The notes: generated by a model from the sequence alone, not told the origin. A DNA stretch of 64,000 bases from Peribacillus acanthi (GCF_003073175.1 NZ_QBBX01000007.1:113658-177657); one strand, 5' to 3'; shown: positions 16,440 through 25,807, counted from the stretch's first letter. Translations and numbers: made by a program.

Positions 16440-17459
16440 ATGCTGGATACTATGTTAGAGCCTCAAATAGATATTGAAAAGAAGTCTTCAGTTATATTAA
16501 GTGCTAGAGATGTTACAAAACATTTTCCAATTAAAGGTGGCTTACTTGGTCGTGTACAAGGGTACGTTAAAGCAGTAGACGGCGTTAACTTGGATATATA
16601 TCGTGGGGAAACATTAGGACTGGTTGGTGAGAGTGGGTGTGGTAAATCCACTATTGGACGCGTAATGCTGAATTTACTTGAAGCTACAAGTGGATCTGTA
16701 GAATTTGAAGGGCAGAATATTTTCGACCTATCAGATGAAAAAATGAGGCAAACGCGTAAAGATATGCAGTTGATTTTCCAAGATCCATACTCTTCACTAA
16801 ATCCTAGATTAAGTGTTGGCGATATCATAGGTAGAGTTCTTAAAATTCACGGAATGAAGGATGCTTCTGCTAGGGAAAAACGTGTTCAAGAATTATTGGA
16901 AACTGTTGGACTAAGTCCTTATCATATTAGAAGATATCCACATGAATTCAGTGGTGGGCAAAGACAAAGGATAGGAATTGCTAGAGCACTTGCGTTAAAT
17001 CCTAAATTCTTGGTATTGGATGAAGCGGTATCTGCACTTGATGTATCGATTCAAGCACAGATTGTCAACCTTCTAGAAGAACTTCAAGAAGAAATGAATC
17101 TTACATATTTGTTCGTATCCCACGGATTGAACATTGTAAGACATATTAGTAAACGTGTGGGTGTTATGTATTTAGGAAAACTTGTGGAGTTAGCAGAAGT
17201 AGATGAGTTGTTTGAAAATCCAAAGCATCCATATACTATGGCACTAATGTCAGCAAATCCAATTGTTAATCCTAGTTTAAGAGACCAAAAGAATCGTATT
17301 GTTCTTGAAGGTGATGTACCAAGCCCGATCAATCCTCCTTCTGGTTGTCGATTCCATACTAGATGTCCGATGGCTCAACCATTGTGCAAAGAAGTTGAAC
17401 CAGAATTCAAGGAACATAGTGAAGGTCACTTTGCCGCATGCCATTTCACACTTAATTAA
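16440..17459 (+). CDS. Peptide ABC transporter ATPase, OppF type
   Basis: A 339-residue ATPase: KHFPIKGG start typical of OppF, Walker [21 protein letters not shown], signature FSGGQRQR, Walker [12 protein letters not shown] (DEAVSALD is usual for OppF), C-terminal [15 protein letters not shown] cysteine cluster. The ATG at 16440 is preferred over TTG 16422, because GGGAGG at 16424-16429 lies 10 bases upstream; this SD is within the end of oppD. Confidence 0.94.
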   Translation: MLDTMLEPQIDIEKKSSVILSARDVTKHFPIKGGLLGRVQGYVKAVDGVNLDIYRGETLGLVGESGCGKSTIGRVMLNLLEATSGSVEFEGQNIFDLSDEKMRQTRKDMQLIFQDPYSSLNPRLSVGDIIGRVLKIHGMKDASAREKRVQELLETVGLSPYHIRRYPHEFSGGQRQRIGIARALALNPKFLVLDEAVSALDVSIQAQIVNLLEELQEEMNLTYLFVSHGLNIVRHISKRVGVMYLGKLVELAEVDELFENPKHPYTMALMSANPIVNPSLRDQKNRIVLEGDVPSPINPPSGCRFHTRCPMAQPLCKEVEPEFKEHSEGHFAACHFTLN

Positions 17460-17552
17460 AAAAATTTATCATATTCGGGACTTTTGGAAGGTGAATAGTC
17501 CTTATGTCACGAATATATCTAATAGGTAATTTCGGTTAAGTGGAGGATTTAC

Positions 17553-18299
17553 ATGGTCAAGAAAATGCTTGTGATAGAGGATAATGCTTTAATTATTGAC
17601 CAGTACCATCAGTTTTTTTCTACTTCTTTTGAAGTTTTAGACAGTAGAGATGGTATAAGTGGTATGGTAAAGGCTATTCAAGAAAAAGTGGATATAATAA
17701 TTATTAGTTATGAAATACCTAAATTGCATGCATTAGAAATATGTAAACAAATTCGTCCCAGTTCAAGTTCGCCGATATTTATCACGTATCAAAATCTCGA
17801 CGAAGATGAAAAAGTGAATTGTTTTGAAGCAGGAGCCGATGACATTATTCAAAAACCAATGAGCTTCCGTGAATTAATGTACAGAATCACGATTCATCTA
17901 CGGAAAAACAGGAATTCTGATGAATTCAAAGAAGAGGAAAACGTGTATACCTTTGGTAATATCACAATGAATAAATCCAGTTATAAAGTATATATCGATT
18001 CGGAAGAAGTGTTATTTACAAGGAAAGAATTCGCAATATTGTGGATATTATTGAAGAAAGTCGGAGAAGTTGTTACTCGTAGAGAATTAATGATGACAAT
18101 TTGGGGTTATGATACACTTCATGATGATAGAATGATTGATACGCATTTGAATAGAATCCGAAAGAAAATGCAAGTCTATACTCAGGATGTCACAATCTCT
18201 ACTGTATGGGGTGTGGGCTATAAAATCGAAAAGAAAAAAGTCTATAATCCACCAAAAAACAATCAACAGAAATTAGTGTTTAAAACCGTTGAATTATAG
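17553..18299 (+). CDS. OmpR-family response regulator lacking the phospho-acceptor aspartate
   Basis: A 248-residue protein. Residues 1-120 form a CheY-like receiver: the acidic pair is present (IEDN, E9-D10) and the conserved lysine is present (IQKP), but the acceptor position reads IIIISYEIP, with serine 52 where DLVILDxxLP-type receivers have aspartate. Residues about 130-230 are an OmpR winged helix (FTRKEFAILWILLKKVGEVVTRRELMMTIWGY, DTHLNRIRKKM, VWGVGYK). No histidine kinase is adjacent. It follows oppF by 93 bases, with GGAGG before the ATG, and ends at its own terminator. It probably acts without phosphorylation; target unknown. Confidence 0.88.
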   Translation: MVKKMLVIEDNALIIDQYHQFFSTSFEVLDSRDGISGMVKAIQEKVDIIIISYEIPKLHALEICKQIRPSSSSPIFITYQNLDEDEKVNCFEAGADDIIQKPMSFRELMYRITIHLRKNRNSDEFKEEENVYTFGNITMNKSSYKVYIDSEEVLFTRKEFAILWILLKKVGEVVTRRELMMTIWGYDTLHDDRMIDTHLNRIRKKMQVYTQDVTISTVWGVGYKIEKKKVYNPPKNNQQKLVFKTVEL

Positions 18300-18320
18300 G
18301 AATCTTTTCTTACATAAATG

Positions 18321-18366
18321 GGTGACTTTGAAGATCGTTAATATGACCTTTTAAGTCACCTTTTTA
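18321..18366 (+). terminator. Terminator after the response regulator
   Basis: GGTGACTT (18321-18328) pairs with AAGTCACC (18353-18360), followed by TTTTTAT. Confidence 0.85.
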
Positions 18367-18462
18367 TATTGCTAGATATTTTGTAACTACTCTGTAACTC
18401 GACCTTTGTACAATTAGTAACTTCAATCACAAATTTTTTACAAGAAACGGAGAACAAGTACT

Positions 18463-19203
18463 ATGAGATTAAATGATAAAGTAGCAATCATAACAGGGGG
18501 AGCGAATGGGATTGGCTGGGAAGCGGTTCAAGTATTCCTTCGTGAAGGTGCTTCCGTAGCAATAGCAGATTTTGACGAAGCAAATGGATCTGAAAGACTT
18601 TCATCATTGCAGGAATATAGAAAGAACGTAGCTTTTTTTCAAGTGAATGTAGCAGACCGTGCAAGTGTCGATAGCATGGTTGAGAGGGTTTTACAAAGGT
18701 TTGGTAAAATTGACATTTTGATAAATAATGCGGGGATTACCCGCGATGCCATGCTGACAAAGCTAAGCGTTGATGATTTCCAAAAAGTATTGGATGTCAA
18801 TTTAACAGGTGTATTTCATTGTACACAGGCAGTAGTTCCAGCAATGATTGATCAAGGAAGAGGAAAAATCATCAATACTTCTTCCGTTTCAGGAGTTTAT
18901 GGAAATGTCGGTCAAACAAATTATGCTGCGGCAAAAGCTGGCTTGATTGGTATGACAAAAACATGGGCTAAAGAACTGGGACGTAAAGGAATCAATGTAA
19001 ATGCGGTTGCTCCAGGATTCGTAGCAACGGGGATGGTAGAGACGGTACCGGAAAAAGTCATACACCAGCTCACTAGCACAATTCCTCTTCAAAGGTTAGG
19101 TAAACCAGAGGATATCGCCAATGCTTATTTATTCTTATCTTCTGATGAATCAAACTATGTGAATGGCACGGTGCTACATGTAGATGGTGGAATTATGATG
19201 TAG
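18463..19203 (+). CDS. 3-oxoacyl-ACP reductase-like short-chain dehydrogenase (FabG family)
   Basis: A 246-residue classical SDR. The nucleotide-binding motif TGGANGIG is at residues 11-18, NNAG near 86, the catalytic serine in NTSSVSG, and YAAAK near 154. It resembles FabG and acetoacetyl-CoA reductases, but is a lone copy outside any fatty-acid cluster, so the physiological substrate is open. The gene stands between two terminators. Confidence 0.88.
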   Translation: MRLNDKVAIITGGANGIGWEAVQVFLREGASVAIADFDEANGSERLSSLQEYRKNVAFFQVNVADRASVDSMVERVLQRFGKIDILINNAGITRDAMLTKLSVDDFQKVLDVNLTGVFHCTQAVVPAMIDQGRGKIINTSSVSGVYGNVGQTNYAAAKAGLIGMTKTWAKELGRKGINVNAVAPGFVATGMVETVPEKVIHQLTSTIPLQRLGKPEDIANAYLFLSSDESNYVNGTVLHVDGGIMM

Positions 19204-19211
19204 AATTTTTG

Positions 19212-19239
19212 ACGCTTAAGAACTTACTTAAGCGTTTTT
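19212..19239 (+). terminator. Terminator of the SDR gene
   Basis: ACGCTTAAG, loop AACTTA, CTTAAGCGT, then TTTTCT. Confidence 0.9.
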
Positions 19240-19299
19240 CTATTTGGGAAATTCAAGCTTTATTAATAGAATTTCATTACCTTATAAGGAATATGAAGC

Positions 19300-19404
19300 A
19301 TGGATGGCCCTAAAATGGTGAAGGGGAAATCGACGGACAAATTCTATACAGCAATCTACGTGAATAATTACCTGTTACTCACCTGTAACTATCGCTTTTT
19401 ATAG
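19300..19404 (+). CDS. Possible micro-ORF (34 aa)
   Basis: Reads MDGPKMVKGKSTDKFYTAIY... to a TAG at 19402. A weak ribosome site (AAGGAA) lies 9 bases upstream. Not recognised; it could be chance. Confidence 0.2.
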   Translation: MDGPKMVKGKSTDKFYTAIYVNNYLLLTCNYRFL

Positions 19405-19437
19405 TATAACTAACTATTGAAGTGAGGAGGGACGCGT

Positions 19438-19524
19438 ATGCTAGAGATAGATTGGCTTTATAAAAGGGCGATTATGACGCCTCCCCTTATCAGAATTACC
19501 GAGAATCCATGTAGGAAAAATTGA
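19438..19524 (+). CDS. Possible micro-ORF (28 aa) with strong ribosome site
   Basis: Starts MLEIDWLYKRAIMTPP and ends CRKN. GAGGAGGG lies about 8 bases before the ATG, and TATAAC/TAGTAT-like -10 candidates lie at 19401-19409. It ends just before the bidirectional terminator. No family recognised; the ribosome site is the main support. Confidence 0.4.
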   Translation: MLEIDWLYKRAIMTPPLIRITENPCRKN

Positions 19525-19535
19525 TAAAAAAGCAT

Positions 19536-19590
19536 TAAAAGAGGGAGTAGATTCCTATTCATTTGAATAGGAGCCTGCCCCCTTTTTTAA
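19536..19590. terminator. Bidirectional terminator between the micro-ORF and mreBH
   Basis: TTAAAAGAGGG pairs with CCCCCTTTTTTAA; inside, TCCTATTC pairs with GAATAGGA. A- and T-runs on both sides allow it to serve both strands. Confidence 0.85.
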
Positions 19591-19595
19591 GTCAA

Positions 19596-20603
19596 TTATT
19601 TTGCTGCCTTTTGTAACTTATGAATAACCTCTAGTGAGCGTCCAGTTCCTATAGCAACTGACTCTAGTGGGTTAGGTGCAATATGAACAGGAACAACGAT
19701 TACTTCGCTCAGCCATTCTTGTAACCCATTTAAGAGCGATCCTCCACCAGTCAAGATAACACCTTGGTCTACAATATCACCGCTAAGTTCCGGTGGGCAA
19801 TTTTCAAGTGTTGCACGGATAGCTTCTAGGATATGCATCAACGATTCTTTGATAGCATCCTGAATTTCTGTCGATTTTATTTCAACCGTTTTTGGTAATC
19901 CAGATACAAGGTCACGGCCACGTACAGCCATAGTTCTTTCTTCATGTGCAATTGGAGCGTGACCAATCTCCATTTTGATTTGTTCGGAAGTTCTTTCTCC
20001 AATAAGGAGGTTGTATTTTTTTCTCACATATTGAATGATATCTTCATCCAACTGGTCTCCACCAATTCGGATCGAATTACAAGAAACGATACCACCGAAC
20101 GAAATGATGGCTACTTCTGTAGTTCCGCCACCAATATCAACTATAACATTCGCAATTGGCTCGTCCACTGGCAAGTCAGAACCAATCGCAGCTGCTACTG
20201 GTTCCTCAATTAAATGGACGTGCTTAGCACCACAATTTTTTACTGAATCATGGATAGCCCTTCTTTCAACAGAAGTGGAACCCGACGGTGTACAAACGAC
20301 TACTACTGGTTTTCTGATGGAAAGGCCAATTTTTTTACCTGCCTTCTTCATTATGTGTTTCAGCATTTGTGTAGTAATATCGAAATCGGCAATTACGCCA
20401 TCTTTTAGTGGACGGACTGCCACAATTTTTCCTGGTGTTTTTCCTATCATATCCTTTGCCTCTTGACCAACGGCAAGAACATTCTTTGTTTCGGTATCAA
20501 TAGCCACAACGGATGGCTCATTTAGAACTATTCCTTTATTTTTGCTATATACTAATGTATTTGCAGTTCCTAAATCAATACCTATCTCTGTATTTGAAAA
20601 CAT
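19596..20603 (-). CDS. mreBH: Rod-shape protein MreBH, actin homologue
   Basis: A 335-residue MreB-family actin with the phosphate-1 loop [13 protein letters not shown], phosphate-2 [14 protein letters not shown], and adenosine motif [14 protein letters not shown]. The sequence follows B. subtilis MreBH closely (for example [18 protein letters not shown] and YNLLIGERT). Known: MreBH forms membrane-bound filaments that direct the lytic enzyme LytE in side-wall growth and is controlled by SigI in B. subtilis. AAGGGGTG precedes the ATG. It lacks mreCD neighbours, as usual for mreBH. Confidence 0.92.
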   Translation of the reverse strand: MFSNTEIGIDLGTANTLVYSKNKGIVLNEPSVVAIDTETKNVLAVGQEAKDMIGKTPGKIVAVRPLKDGVIADFDITTQMLKHIMKKAGKKIGLSIRKPVVVVCTPSGSTSVERRAIHDSVKNCGAKHVHLIEEPVAAAIGSDLPVDEPIANVIVDIGGGTTEVAIISFGGIVSCNSIRIGGDQLDEDIIQYVRKKYNLLIGERTSEQIKMEIGHAPIAHEERTMAVRGRDLVSGLPKTVEIKSTEIQDAIKESLMHILEAIRATLENCPPELSGDIVDQGVILTGGGSLLNGLQEWLSEVIVVPVHIAPNPLESVAIGTGRSLEVIHKLQKAAK

Positions 20604-20628
20604 TAATAGTCACCCCTTCAATCGGTTT

Positions 20629-20675
20629 GACCCCCATAAGAGCATTCTACACAAAAAGAACGTTTTGTGGGGGTC
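20629..20675 (-). promoter_or_regulatory. Inverted repeat in the mreBH upstream region
   Basis: GACCCCCA (20629-20636) and TGGGGGTC (20668-20675) are perfect arms, with a nested CACAAAA/TTTTGTG pair. On the mreBH strand the distal arm reads ACCCCC, like the -35 known for SigI promoters, but no CGAA-type -10 is evident at the expected distance. No T-run, so not a terminator. Confidence 0.4.
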
Positions 20676-20731
20676 GTAATTAGTGGTAAATATTGGGCTT
20701 GTGTCAAATCCAAAGATTGGCTATATAAGAA

Positions 20732-22015
20732 TCATGGAGAAATAGAGGCTGAATAATTCCTTTTCTCGTGAATGGAGTACATTAAATAGTAAAGCAAAGC
20801 ACTAATTATACAGAATAGAAATAATATGATAAAAGTGGCGCTATTCCCAAACCAAGCACTCATCGGGATGGCAATCGGCGCAATCATTCTACCGATAGTA
20901 AAACGAAGACTCGCTGCCGCGAAATATTGCCCTCTCATATGCTCAGGAGCGATTTTAGAGATGAATCCTTGCTGGATACCCACTGTCATCAATTCTCCTA
21001 ATGTAAATAAAGCCATTGCGAGAATTAGACCCCAAATCCATTGAGAAGCAGCAGCCACAAGCATAGAAAAACCATAAATAATAGACGAAACTATAAACAC
21101 ATTCCTTTCCTTGTATACACTCATCCATTTAGTAACGGCGATTGTAAAGATGGCAACTAGCAATCCATTTTCGGATATTAATAATCCAAATGCCTGTTCA
21201 CCACCTATTTTCATCTCCCAGTTGCCTATAGAAATTAGTGTCTGGTTATGGATAACCTCTTTAGTATAGACTGGGAATAACAAATCTAATTGCATAAAAG
21301 TCATTCCGCCAATGATTCCAGCCAGGATAAACAATAAAAACACCTTATCTTGAATAATGATTTTATATGTTTTCATTTGATCGAACAGAAATTCCATCCC
21401 AGTTTTTGAGCTTCCTTCGGACATTTGATTTCCAACTAACTGTGGTGCCGTTTCTTCAATTTTCTTCTGCAAAATCAACGCTAATATAGCATTCATAATA
21501 CCTGCTAGAAACAAGAGTTCAAAACGGTGTTCTGCATAAAATAATCCTCCTATGATCGGACCGACGACCACTGCAATATTAATGCTGGTATAGAATACTG
21601 CAAAAACGCTGCTTCGATCTTTTTCATCTACAACATCCGCAACCATTGCTTGGCTTGCTGGCCAGTATAATGACCCACAGACGCTTACAAGACTAAAACA
21701 AATGAATGCGAGAGTGGGTGAATCCATCCACGGTGAGGAAGCGTAAGCGAAAACGAAAAAAGCCAAGCCCTGACCTGTAGAGGAAAGGACCATCATTTTT
21801 TTTCTTCCATATCTATCCGCGCAATATCCCCCTAGTAGGTTAGCAATTACTGAAAAGATTTGTGAAAAAATAAGTAGGAGACCTGCTGTTGTTTTTCCGA
21901 AGGCTTCCGAGAAAAAAATCGTTAAAAAAGGAAAGAACATCCAAAAAGTTATATTGACCAGGGCTTCGCCACCTAAACGGATTTTTAAATTTCGATCCCA
22001 GTTACGTAATTTCAT
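20732..22015 (-). CDS. MFS transporter, multidrug-efflux type
   Basis: A 427-residue membrane protein with about 12 helices. Helix 2-3 loop motif GGYCADRYGRKKMM is the MFS signature A, and VVGPIIGGLFYAEHR carries a motif-C-like proline/glycine pattern of drug exporters. A long hydrophilic stretch occurs near residues 190-215. AGGAGA precedes the ATG. It is upstream of mreBH on the same strand without a clear terminator. Substrate unknown. Confidence 0.85.
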   Translation of the reverse strand: MKLRNWDRNLKIRLGGEALVNITFWMFFPFLTIFFSEAFGKTTAGLLLIFSQIFSVIANLLGGYCADRYGRKKMMVLSSTGQGLAFFVFAYASSPWMDSPTLAFICFSLVSVCGSLYWPASQAMVADVVDEKDRSSVFAVFYTSINIAVVVGPIIGGLFYAEHRFELLFLAGIMNAILALILQKKIEETAPQLVGNQMSEGSSKTGMEFLFDQMKTYKIIIQDKVFLLFILAGIIGGMTFMQLDLLFPVYTKEVIHNQTLISIGNWEMKIGGEQAFGLLISENGLLVAIFTIAVTKWMSVYKERNVFIVSSIIYGFSMLVAAASQWIWGLILAMALFTLGELMTVGIQQGFISKIAPEHMRGQYFAAASLRFTIGRMIAPIAIPMSAWFGNSATFIILFLFCIISALLYYLMYSIHEKRNYSASISP

Positions 22016-22235
22016 AAGTGATTCTCCTAACCATTACATGGACTTAATTTTCATCATACAATTATTTTTATTATTAGAACAATGAAATAATTATTTTGGA
22101 GAGTGTTGAATTGGTTTAGATTTGGGTTCTGTATTGTATAAATATAAGTTTAATTATCGACATTTCCCGGACAATATTCGATTTTTTTTGCGCTAGTAAT
22201 GAGGGCTCAAAGCTTAAGGATTCAATGTAAATTAT

Positions 22236-22263
22236 ATTTTCAATCAAACGATTGATTGAAAAT
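22236..22263. promoter_or_regulatory. Palindromic operator, TetR-type, copy 1
   Basis: Perfect 11-base arms ATTTTCAATCA and TGATTGAAAAT around AACGAT. The core AATCAAACGATTGATT is shared with the site at 28120. It lies in the 415-base divergent region between the MFS and RocB-like genes; the rest of that region shows AT-rich promoter-like sequence only. Confidence 0.6.
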
Positions 22264-22430
22264 ATGTTAAAGTTTTTTTGTCATACTATGAGATATTTTG
22301 GTGTAAAACAAGGTAAGTTAAAGCTCATACATATATAAATCACCTAGTTTTCACTCTTAAAAAAAAAATATTGAAAAAATATCATAGAGTCTTCACACTA
22401 TAGGTAACACCTAGTAACAGGAGTATGAAT

Positions 22431-24074
22431 ATGAAACATTGGAATAACAAACAAGATTTACTTTCAATAGTAAAGAGGCTTGTAAAAGTAGCTAGCATTT
22501 CCGGGACAGTAGGGGAAAATCAAATGGTTAAGGAAATAAGAAACATTATAACGGATATCCCTTACTTTTCAGAAAAACCTGATTCTATTATAGAGGAAAA
22601 AATTAAAGGAGATACTTTGGGAAGAAGTGCTATCGCAGCTCTCTATAAGTCATCAAATAAAACAGACAAGACCATAGTGTTATTGAGTCATTTCGATGTC
22701 GTAGATGTTGAAGATTATGGTCATTTGAAAGAATTCGCATTTTTACCTGATGAATACACGCAATTATTAAAATCTGAAGAAATCCCAATGGATGCTAAAG
22801 AAGATCTATTATCAGATGATTGGGTATTTGCCAGAGGCATAATGGATATGAAAGCGGGTCTTGCCTTACATATCGGATTAATTTCAGAAGCGTGCTCGGC
22901 TGGTTGGGAAGGGAATATCGTCCTGTTAGCTGTTCCTGATGAGGAACGGAACTCTGAGGGGATGTTTGCCGGTGTGGAATTATTGACTTCATTGAAAGAG
23001 AAGCATAGGTTGGATTATGAAGTTTGTATTTGTTCAGAACCCAACTTTGCCAGCTATCCAGGTGACAGAAATAAGTATGTATATTTGGGATCAGTAGGAA
23101 AGTTGCTTCCACTTGTATATTGTAAAGGAAAAGAAACGCACGTTGGGGAACCATTAGAAGGTGTAAATGCTTCGTGGATGGCCTCATCTTTCACTAATGA
23201 AATGGAATTAAATGAGTTGTTTATCGAAGAAAAATATGGTGAAAAAGTACCTTTGCCGACTTGTTTAAAGCTAGAAGATTTAAAGCAACTTTATAATGTA
23301 CAAACACCTACGAGTGCTTATGTTTTATATAACGTGTTAACTTTGACGCACTCTCCAGAGGAAATACTAGAAAAAATTAAAAAAGTAGCTGAAAATAGCA
23401 GTAATCTCATTCATCAACGAATACAAAAGGCATATATAAAAACGGGAAATCTCAGTAAAAGAGATTTTTCGGCGTTAAAACCTAAAGTATTTACCTATTC
23501 AGAGTTATATGCGATAGGGGTGGAACGTTACGGCGATCAATTTGTGTCTGAAATAAATGCCATCTTAGAAAAAGAAACTGATCCACAATTTGATTTACGA
23601 AGACTGACTGTTTCAATTGCGGAAGGAGTTAGCCATTATTTCAACGACCTAGCTCCTTTCTATTTAGTAATGTTAGCTCCACCTTATTATCCGCATGTTT
23701 CACTATCTAAGGGAGACCGAAGAGAAGACAAAATTAAAGATTTATCTCAGTCGGTCATCCAATATGCTCGAAACGAATTCAACGAAGACCTAAAACAACT
23801 GAACTATTTTGCTGGTTTGTCAGATGTCAGCTACTGCAGACTGGTTGGAGGAGAAGGAGACATTACTACGTTAGAGAATGAAATGCCACTGTATGGCAGA
23901 AAATATTTATTGCCTTTAGATAAAATAAAAGCATTAGACATTCCAACCATTAACCTTGGGCCGTTTGGGAAGGACGCGCATAAGAGGACAGAAAGACTCC
24001 ATGTACCTTACTCATTCGAAGTTGCTCCTAAGCTTTTGAAGCATGCTGTATATAAGGTTTTTAAAGAGGAATAA
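22431..24074 (+). CDS. M20-family metallopeptidase, RocB-like
   Basis: A 547-residue zinc peptidase-like protein resembling B. subtilis RocB (arginine utilisation) over its length. Metal-binding motifs: LLSHFDVVD (near 88), RGIMDMKAG (near 137), AVPDEERNS, ETHVGEPLEG dimerisation-domain start, and the C-terminal NLGPFGKDAHKRTERLHVPYSFE. The ATG at 22431 is used because AGGAG is then 7 bases away (1 base for the upstream ATG). No arginine-catabolism genes lie nearby, so the substrate is uncertain. Possibly controlled by the palindrome at 22236. Confidence 0.85.
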   Translation: MKHWNNKQDLLSIVKRLVKVASISGTVGENQMVKEIRNIITDIPYFSEKPDSIIEEKIKGDTLGRSAIAALYKSSNKTDKTIVLLSHFDVVDVEDYGHLKEFAFLPDEYTQLLKSEEIPMDAKEDLLSDDWVFARGIMDMKAGLALHIGLISEACSAGWEGNIVLLAVPDEERNSEGMFAGVELLTSLKEKHRLDYEVCICSEPNFASYPGDRNKYVYLGSVGKLLPLVYCKGKETHVGEPLEGVNASWMASSFTNEMELNELFIEEKYGEKVPLPTCLKLEDLKQLYNVQTPTSAYVLYNVLTLTHSPEEILEKIKKVAENSSNLIHQRIQKAYIKTGNLSKRDFSALKPKVFTYSELYAIGVERYGDQFVSEINAILEKETDPQFDLRRLTVSIAEGVSHYFNDLAPFYLVMLAPPYYPHVSLSKGDRREDKIKDLSQSVIQYARNEFNEDLKQLNYFAGLSDVSYCRLVGGEGDITTLENEMPLYGRKYLLPLDKIKALDIPTINLGPFGKDAHKRTERLHVPYSFEVAPKLLKHAVYKVFKEE

Positions 24075-24080
24075 GTAGGA

Positions 24081-24120
24081 AAGGGTGATTCATAAGCAGG
24101 AGCTATTAGTCACCCTTTTT
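24081..24120 (+). terminator. Terminator of the RocB-like gene
   Basis: AAGGGTGA and TCACCCTT with an inner imperfect stem, followed by TTTTT. Confidence 0.8.
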
Positions 24121-24171
24121 CACATCACATTTTGCAGTGTTAAGTGAAGACTGAAGACACTACTTCTTTTC

Positions 24172-24339
24172 CTATGGCATACTGTCTTCTTTTACACGGT
24201 TTTTGAATGCTTCGTGTGTGACGATGTCTTCTACTTGTTCGTATTGTCTGTTATGTTCTTTGCCATCTACTGTACTGTTTTCAGGTAAGTTTCCAGGATG
24301 GCTTTTTTTCTTATGGTCGAAATGTTTACCGCGTCCCAT
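24172..24339 (-). CDS. Small hydrophilic protein (55 aa)
   Basis: Starts MGRGKHFDHKKKSHPGNL and ends KNRVKEDSMP. AAGGAGTG is at ideal distance from the ATG, and codon use looks coding. Rich in H, K and E; soluble. It resembles the small basic proteins often found in Bacillus spores, but I cannot name a family. Confidence 0.65.
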   Translation of the reverse strand: MGRGKHFDHKKKSHPGNLPENSTVDGKEHNRQYEQVEDIVTHEAFKNRVKEDSMP

Positions 24340-24435
24340 ATTTTCACTCCTTTACATGCATTAATCCTATTTTTTCTTTAATCTTTTTTTTCATGCAGGG
24401 AATAATATGTATATGAAGGATCAATTTTTAGACAA

Positions 24436-24467
24436 ATAAAAACAGACAGTTATATCAACTGTCTGTT
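24436..24467 (-). terminator. Terminator of the NlpC/P60 gene
   Basis: AACAGACAGTT and AACTGTCTGTT around ATATC; on the reverse strand the hairpin is followed by TTTATTTG. Confidence 0.85.
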
Positions 24468-24478
24468 CAATGTTTTAT

Positions 24479-24928
24479 TTATAATCTTTTAGCACCAATG
24501 AATCTTGGTTTCCAGTAAGAGTTATTTAAAGATGCAATGCTTACTCCTTTTGAAGAAGAAGCATGGATGAACTGATTATTGCCAATATAGATGCCTGCGT
24601 GAGAAGCACCTTTTTTATATGTAGTGAAAAAGACTAAATCGCCTTTTTGTAGTTTTGATTTAGATACTGCTTTACCTTTTGTGTAAATTCCTGCAGCAGT
24701 ACGTGGAAGAGTTTTTCCTGTAGCTTTTTTGAAAGTATAACCAAGGAATCCAGAGCAATCGAAGCCTTTTGGAGTAGTTCCACCAAATTTGTATTTAGTT
24801 CCTATGTATTTTTTTCCTTCACTAACTATTTTATCTGGTGAATAAGCTGCTTCAGCGATGTTAGAAGGAGCCATAAAACCTATTAAAATTGTTAGCATTA
24901 ACACAGTTGCCAATAATACTTTTTTCAT
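24479..24928 (-). CDS. Secreted NlpC/P60 peptidoglycan hydrolase
   Basis: A 149-residue C40 cysteine peptidase. A Sec signal peptide ends near NIAEAAYS (about residue 29), and the mature protein is just the catalytic domain: catalytic Cys58 in FDCSGFLGY, His110 in ASHAGIYIG, and third polar residue His122 in FIHAS. Such enzymes cut the D-Glu to diaminopimelate bond in stem peptides. There is no LysM or SH3 wall-binding domain, so it is a minimal, possibly diffusible, hydrolase. AGGATCC-type weak ribosome site before the ATG. Confidence 0.93.
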   Translation of the reverse strand: MKKVLLATVLMLTILIGFMAPSNIAEAAYSPDKIVSEGKKYIGTKYKFGGTTPKGFDCSGFLGYTFKKATGKTLPRTAAGIYTKGKAVSKSKLQKGDLVFFTTYKKGASHAGIYIGNNQFIHASSSKGVSIASLNNSYWKPRFIGAKRL

Positions 24929-25239
24929 TGGATCCTCCAGCAGCTTGAAAGAGAACTTTCATTTGATAAATCTACTATATCAAACTCTAAACCTATTTTT
25001 GGTTACAAGTCTATTAAGAATTGTTACATGAATATTACAAAAATTGTCGAAGTCTGAATTGTAATGTAACAAAAAAGAGATAAAACAGGCCTTTAGTTAT
25101 GGATAATTTTTTTATTTATATGGGAGTTAAGTCATTTTTTCATAAATCTTTCATAATGAAACAATCTATTAAAAAGGAAAATGAATGGGTCATATTTAAT
25201 ATAGAAATAACTTGATATTTTAAAAAGGAGTGATGATTT

Positions 25240-25611
25240 ATGGATATATTTCATCTTGTAGCTGAGGATAAAATAAAAAGGGCGATGAATGAGGGGGAGT
25301 TTGATAACTTACCTGGTAAAGGAAAGCCTTTGAATCTAGAAGATCTCTCTTCCATTCCTCCAGAGTTGAGGATGGCTTATAAAATCATGAAGAATGCAGG
25401 AATGATGGATGAGAAATTCGCAAGGAATGAACTTTTGCAGATAGAGGATTTAATCGAGAAAACGAAAGATGCAAAAGAAAAGGAAAATCTTAAAAATAAG
25501 CTAAACGAAAAGCTATTACAATTCCATCAATTTATCGATAAAAGGAAGAACGAGAATTCTGCTGTTTTCAAACAGTATGAAAAGAAACTTCAGGATAGAT
25601 TGCTAGACTAA
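25240..25611 (+). CDS. DUF1992 / DnaJ-C28-like domain protein
   Basis: A 123-residue protein with the family's hallmark start: VAEDKIKRAMNEGEFDNLPGKGKPL, then PELRMAYKIMKNAG and a helical lysine/glutamate-rich tail. No enzymatic role is established for this family. AAGGAGTGATGATTT precedes the ATG. The 190 bases after it contain no gene but carry the motAB promoter. Confidence 0.88.
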   Translation: MDIFHLVAEDKIKRAMNEGEFDNLPGKGKPLNLEDLSSIPPELRMAYKIMKNAGMMDEKFARNELLQIEDLIEKTKDAKEKENLKNKLNEKLLQFHQFIDKRKNENSAVFKQYEKKLQDRLLD

Positions 25612-25744
25612 AATATTAATTTGGAGCAAAGTGTAAAGTGACGCCGTGGCCGATCTTGGCATTAAAGTATAAGTGGAACTAGGCAAGCGCCAACGCTTAT
25701 GCCAGGAGTTTGTAAGTTTTCTGATATAAATATGAAAAAAGTCA

Positions 25745-25771
25745 TTCATTTTCATTCACAAATGTCGATAT
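25745..25771 (+). promoter_or_regulatory. Candidate SigD promoter for motAB
   Basis: GTCGATAT (25764-25771) matches 7 of 8 bases of the SigD -10 GCCGATAT. The -35 position 15 bases upstream reads TTCA rather than TAAA, so the match is partial. SigD control of motAB is known in B. subtilis. Confidence 0.45.
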
Positions 25772-25807
25772 AAAAAGCAGTATATTAAGTAAAGATAGGT
25801 GACTTTT

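Noticed and set aside
25612..25690. GC-richer patch with GCCGATCT as a second SigD promoter for motAB
   Set aside because: TAAA is only 11 bases from GCCGATCT, too short for the SigD 15-base spacing; the site at 25764 is better placed.
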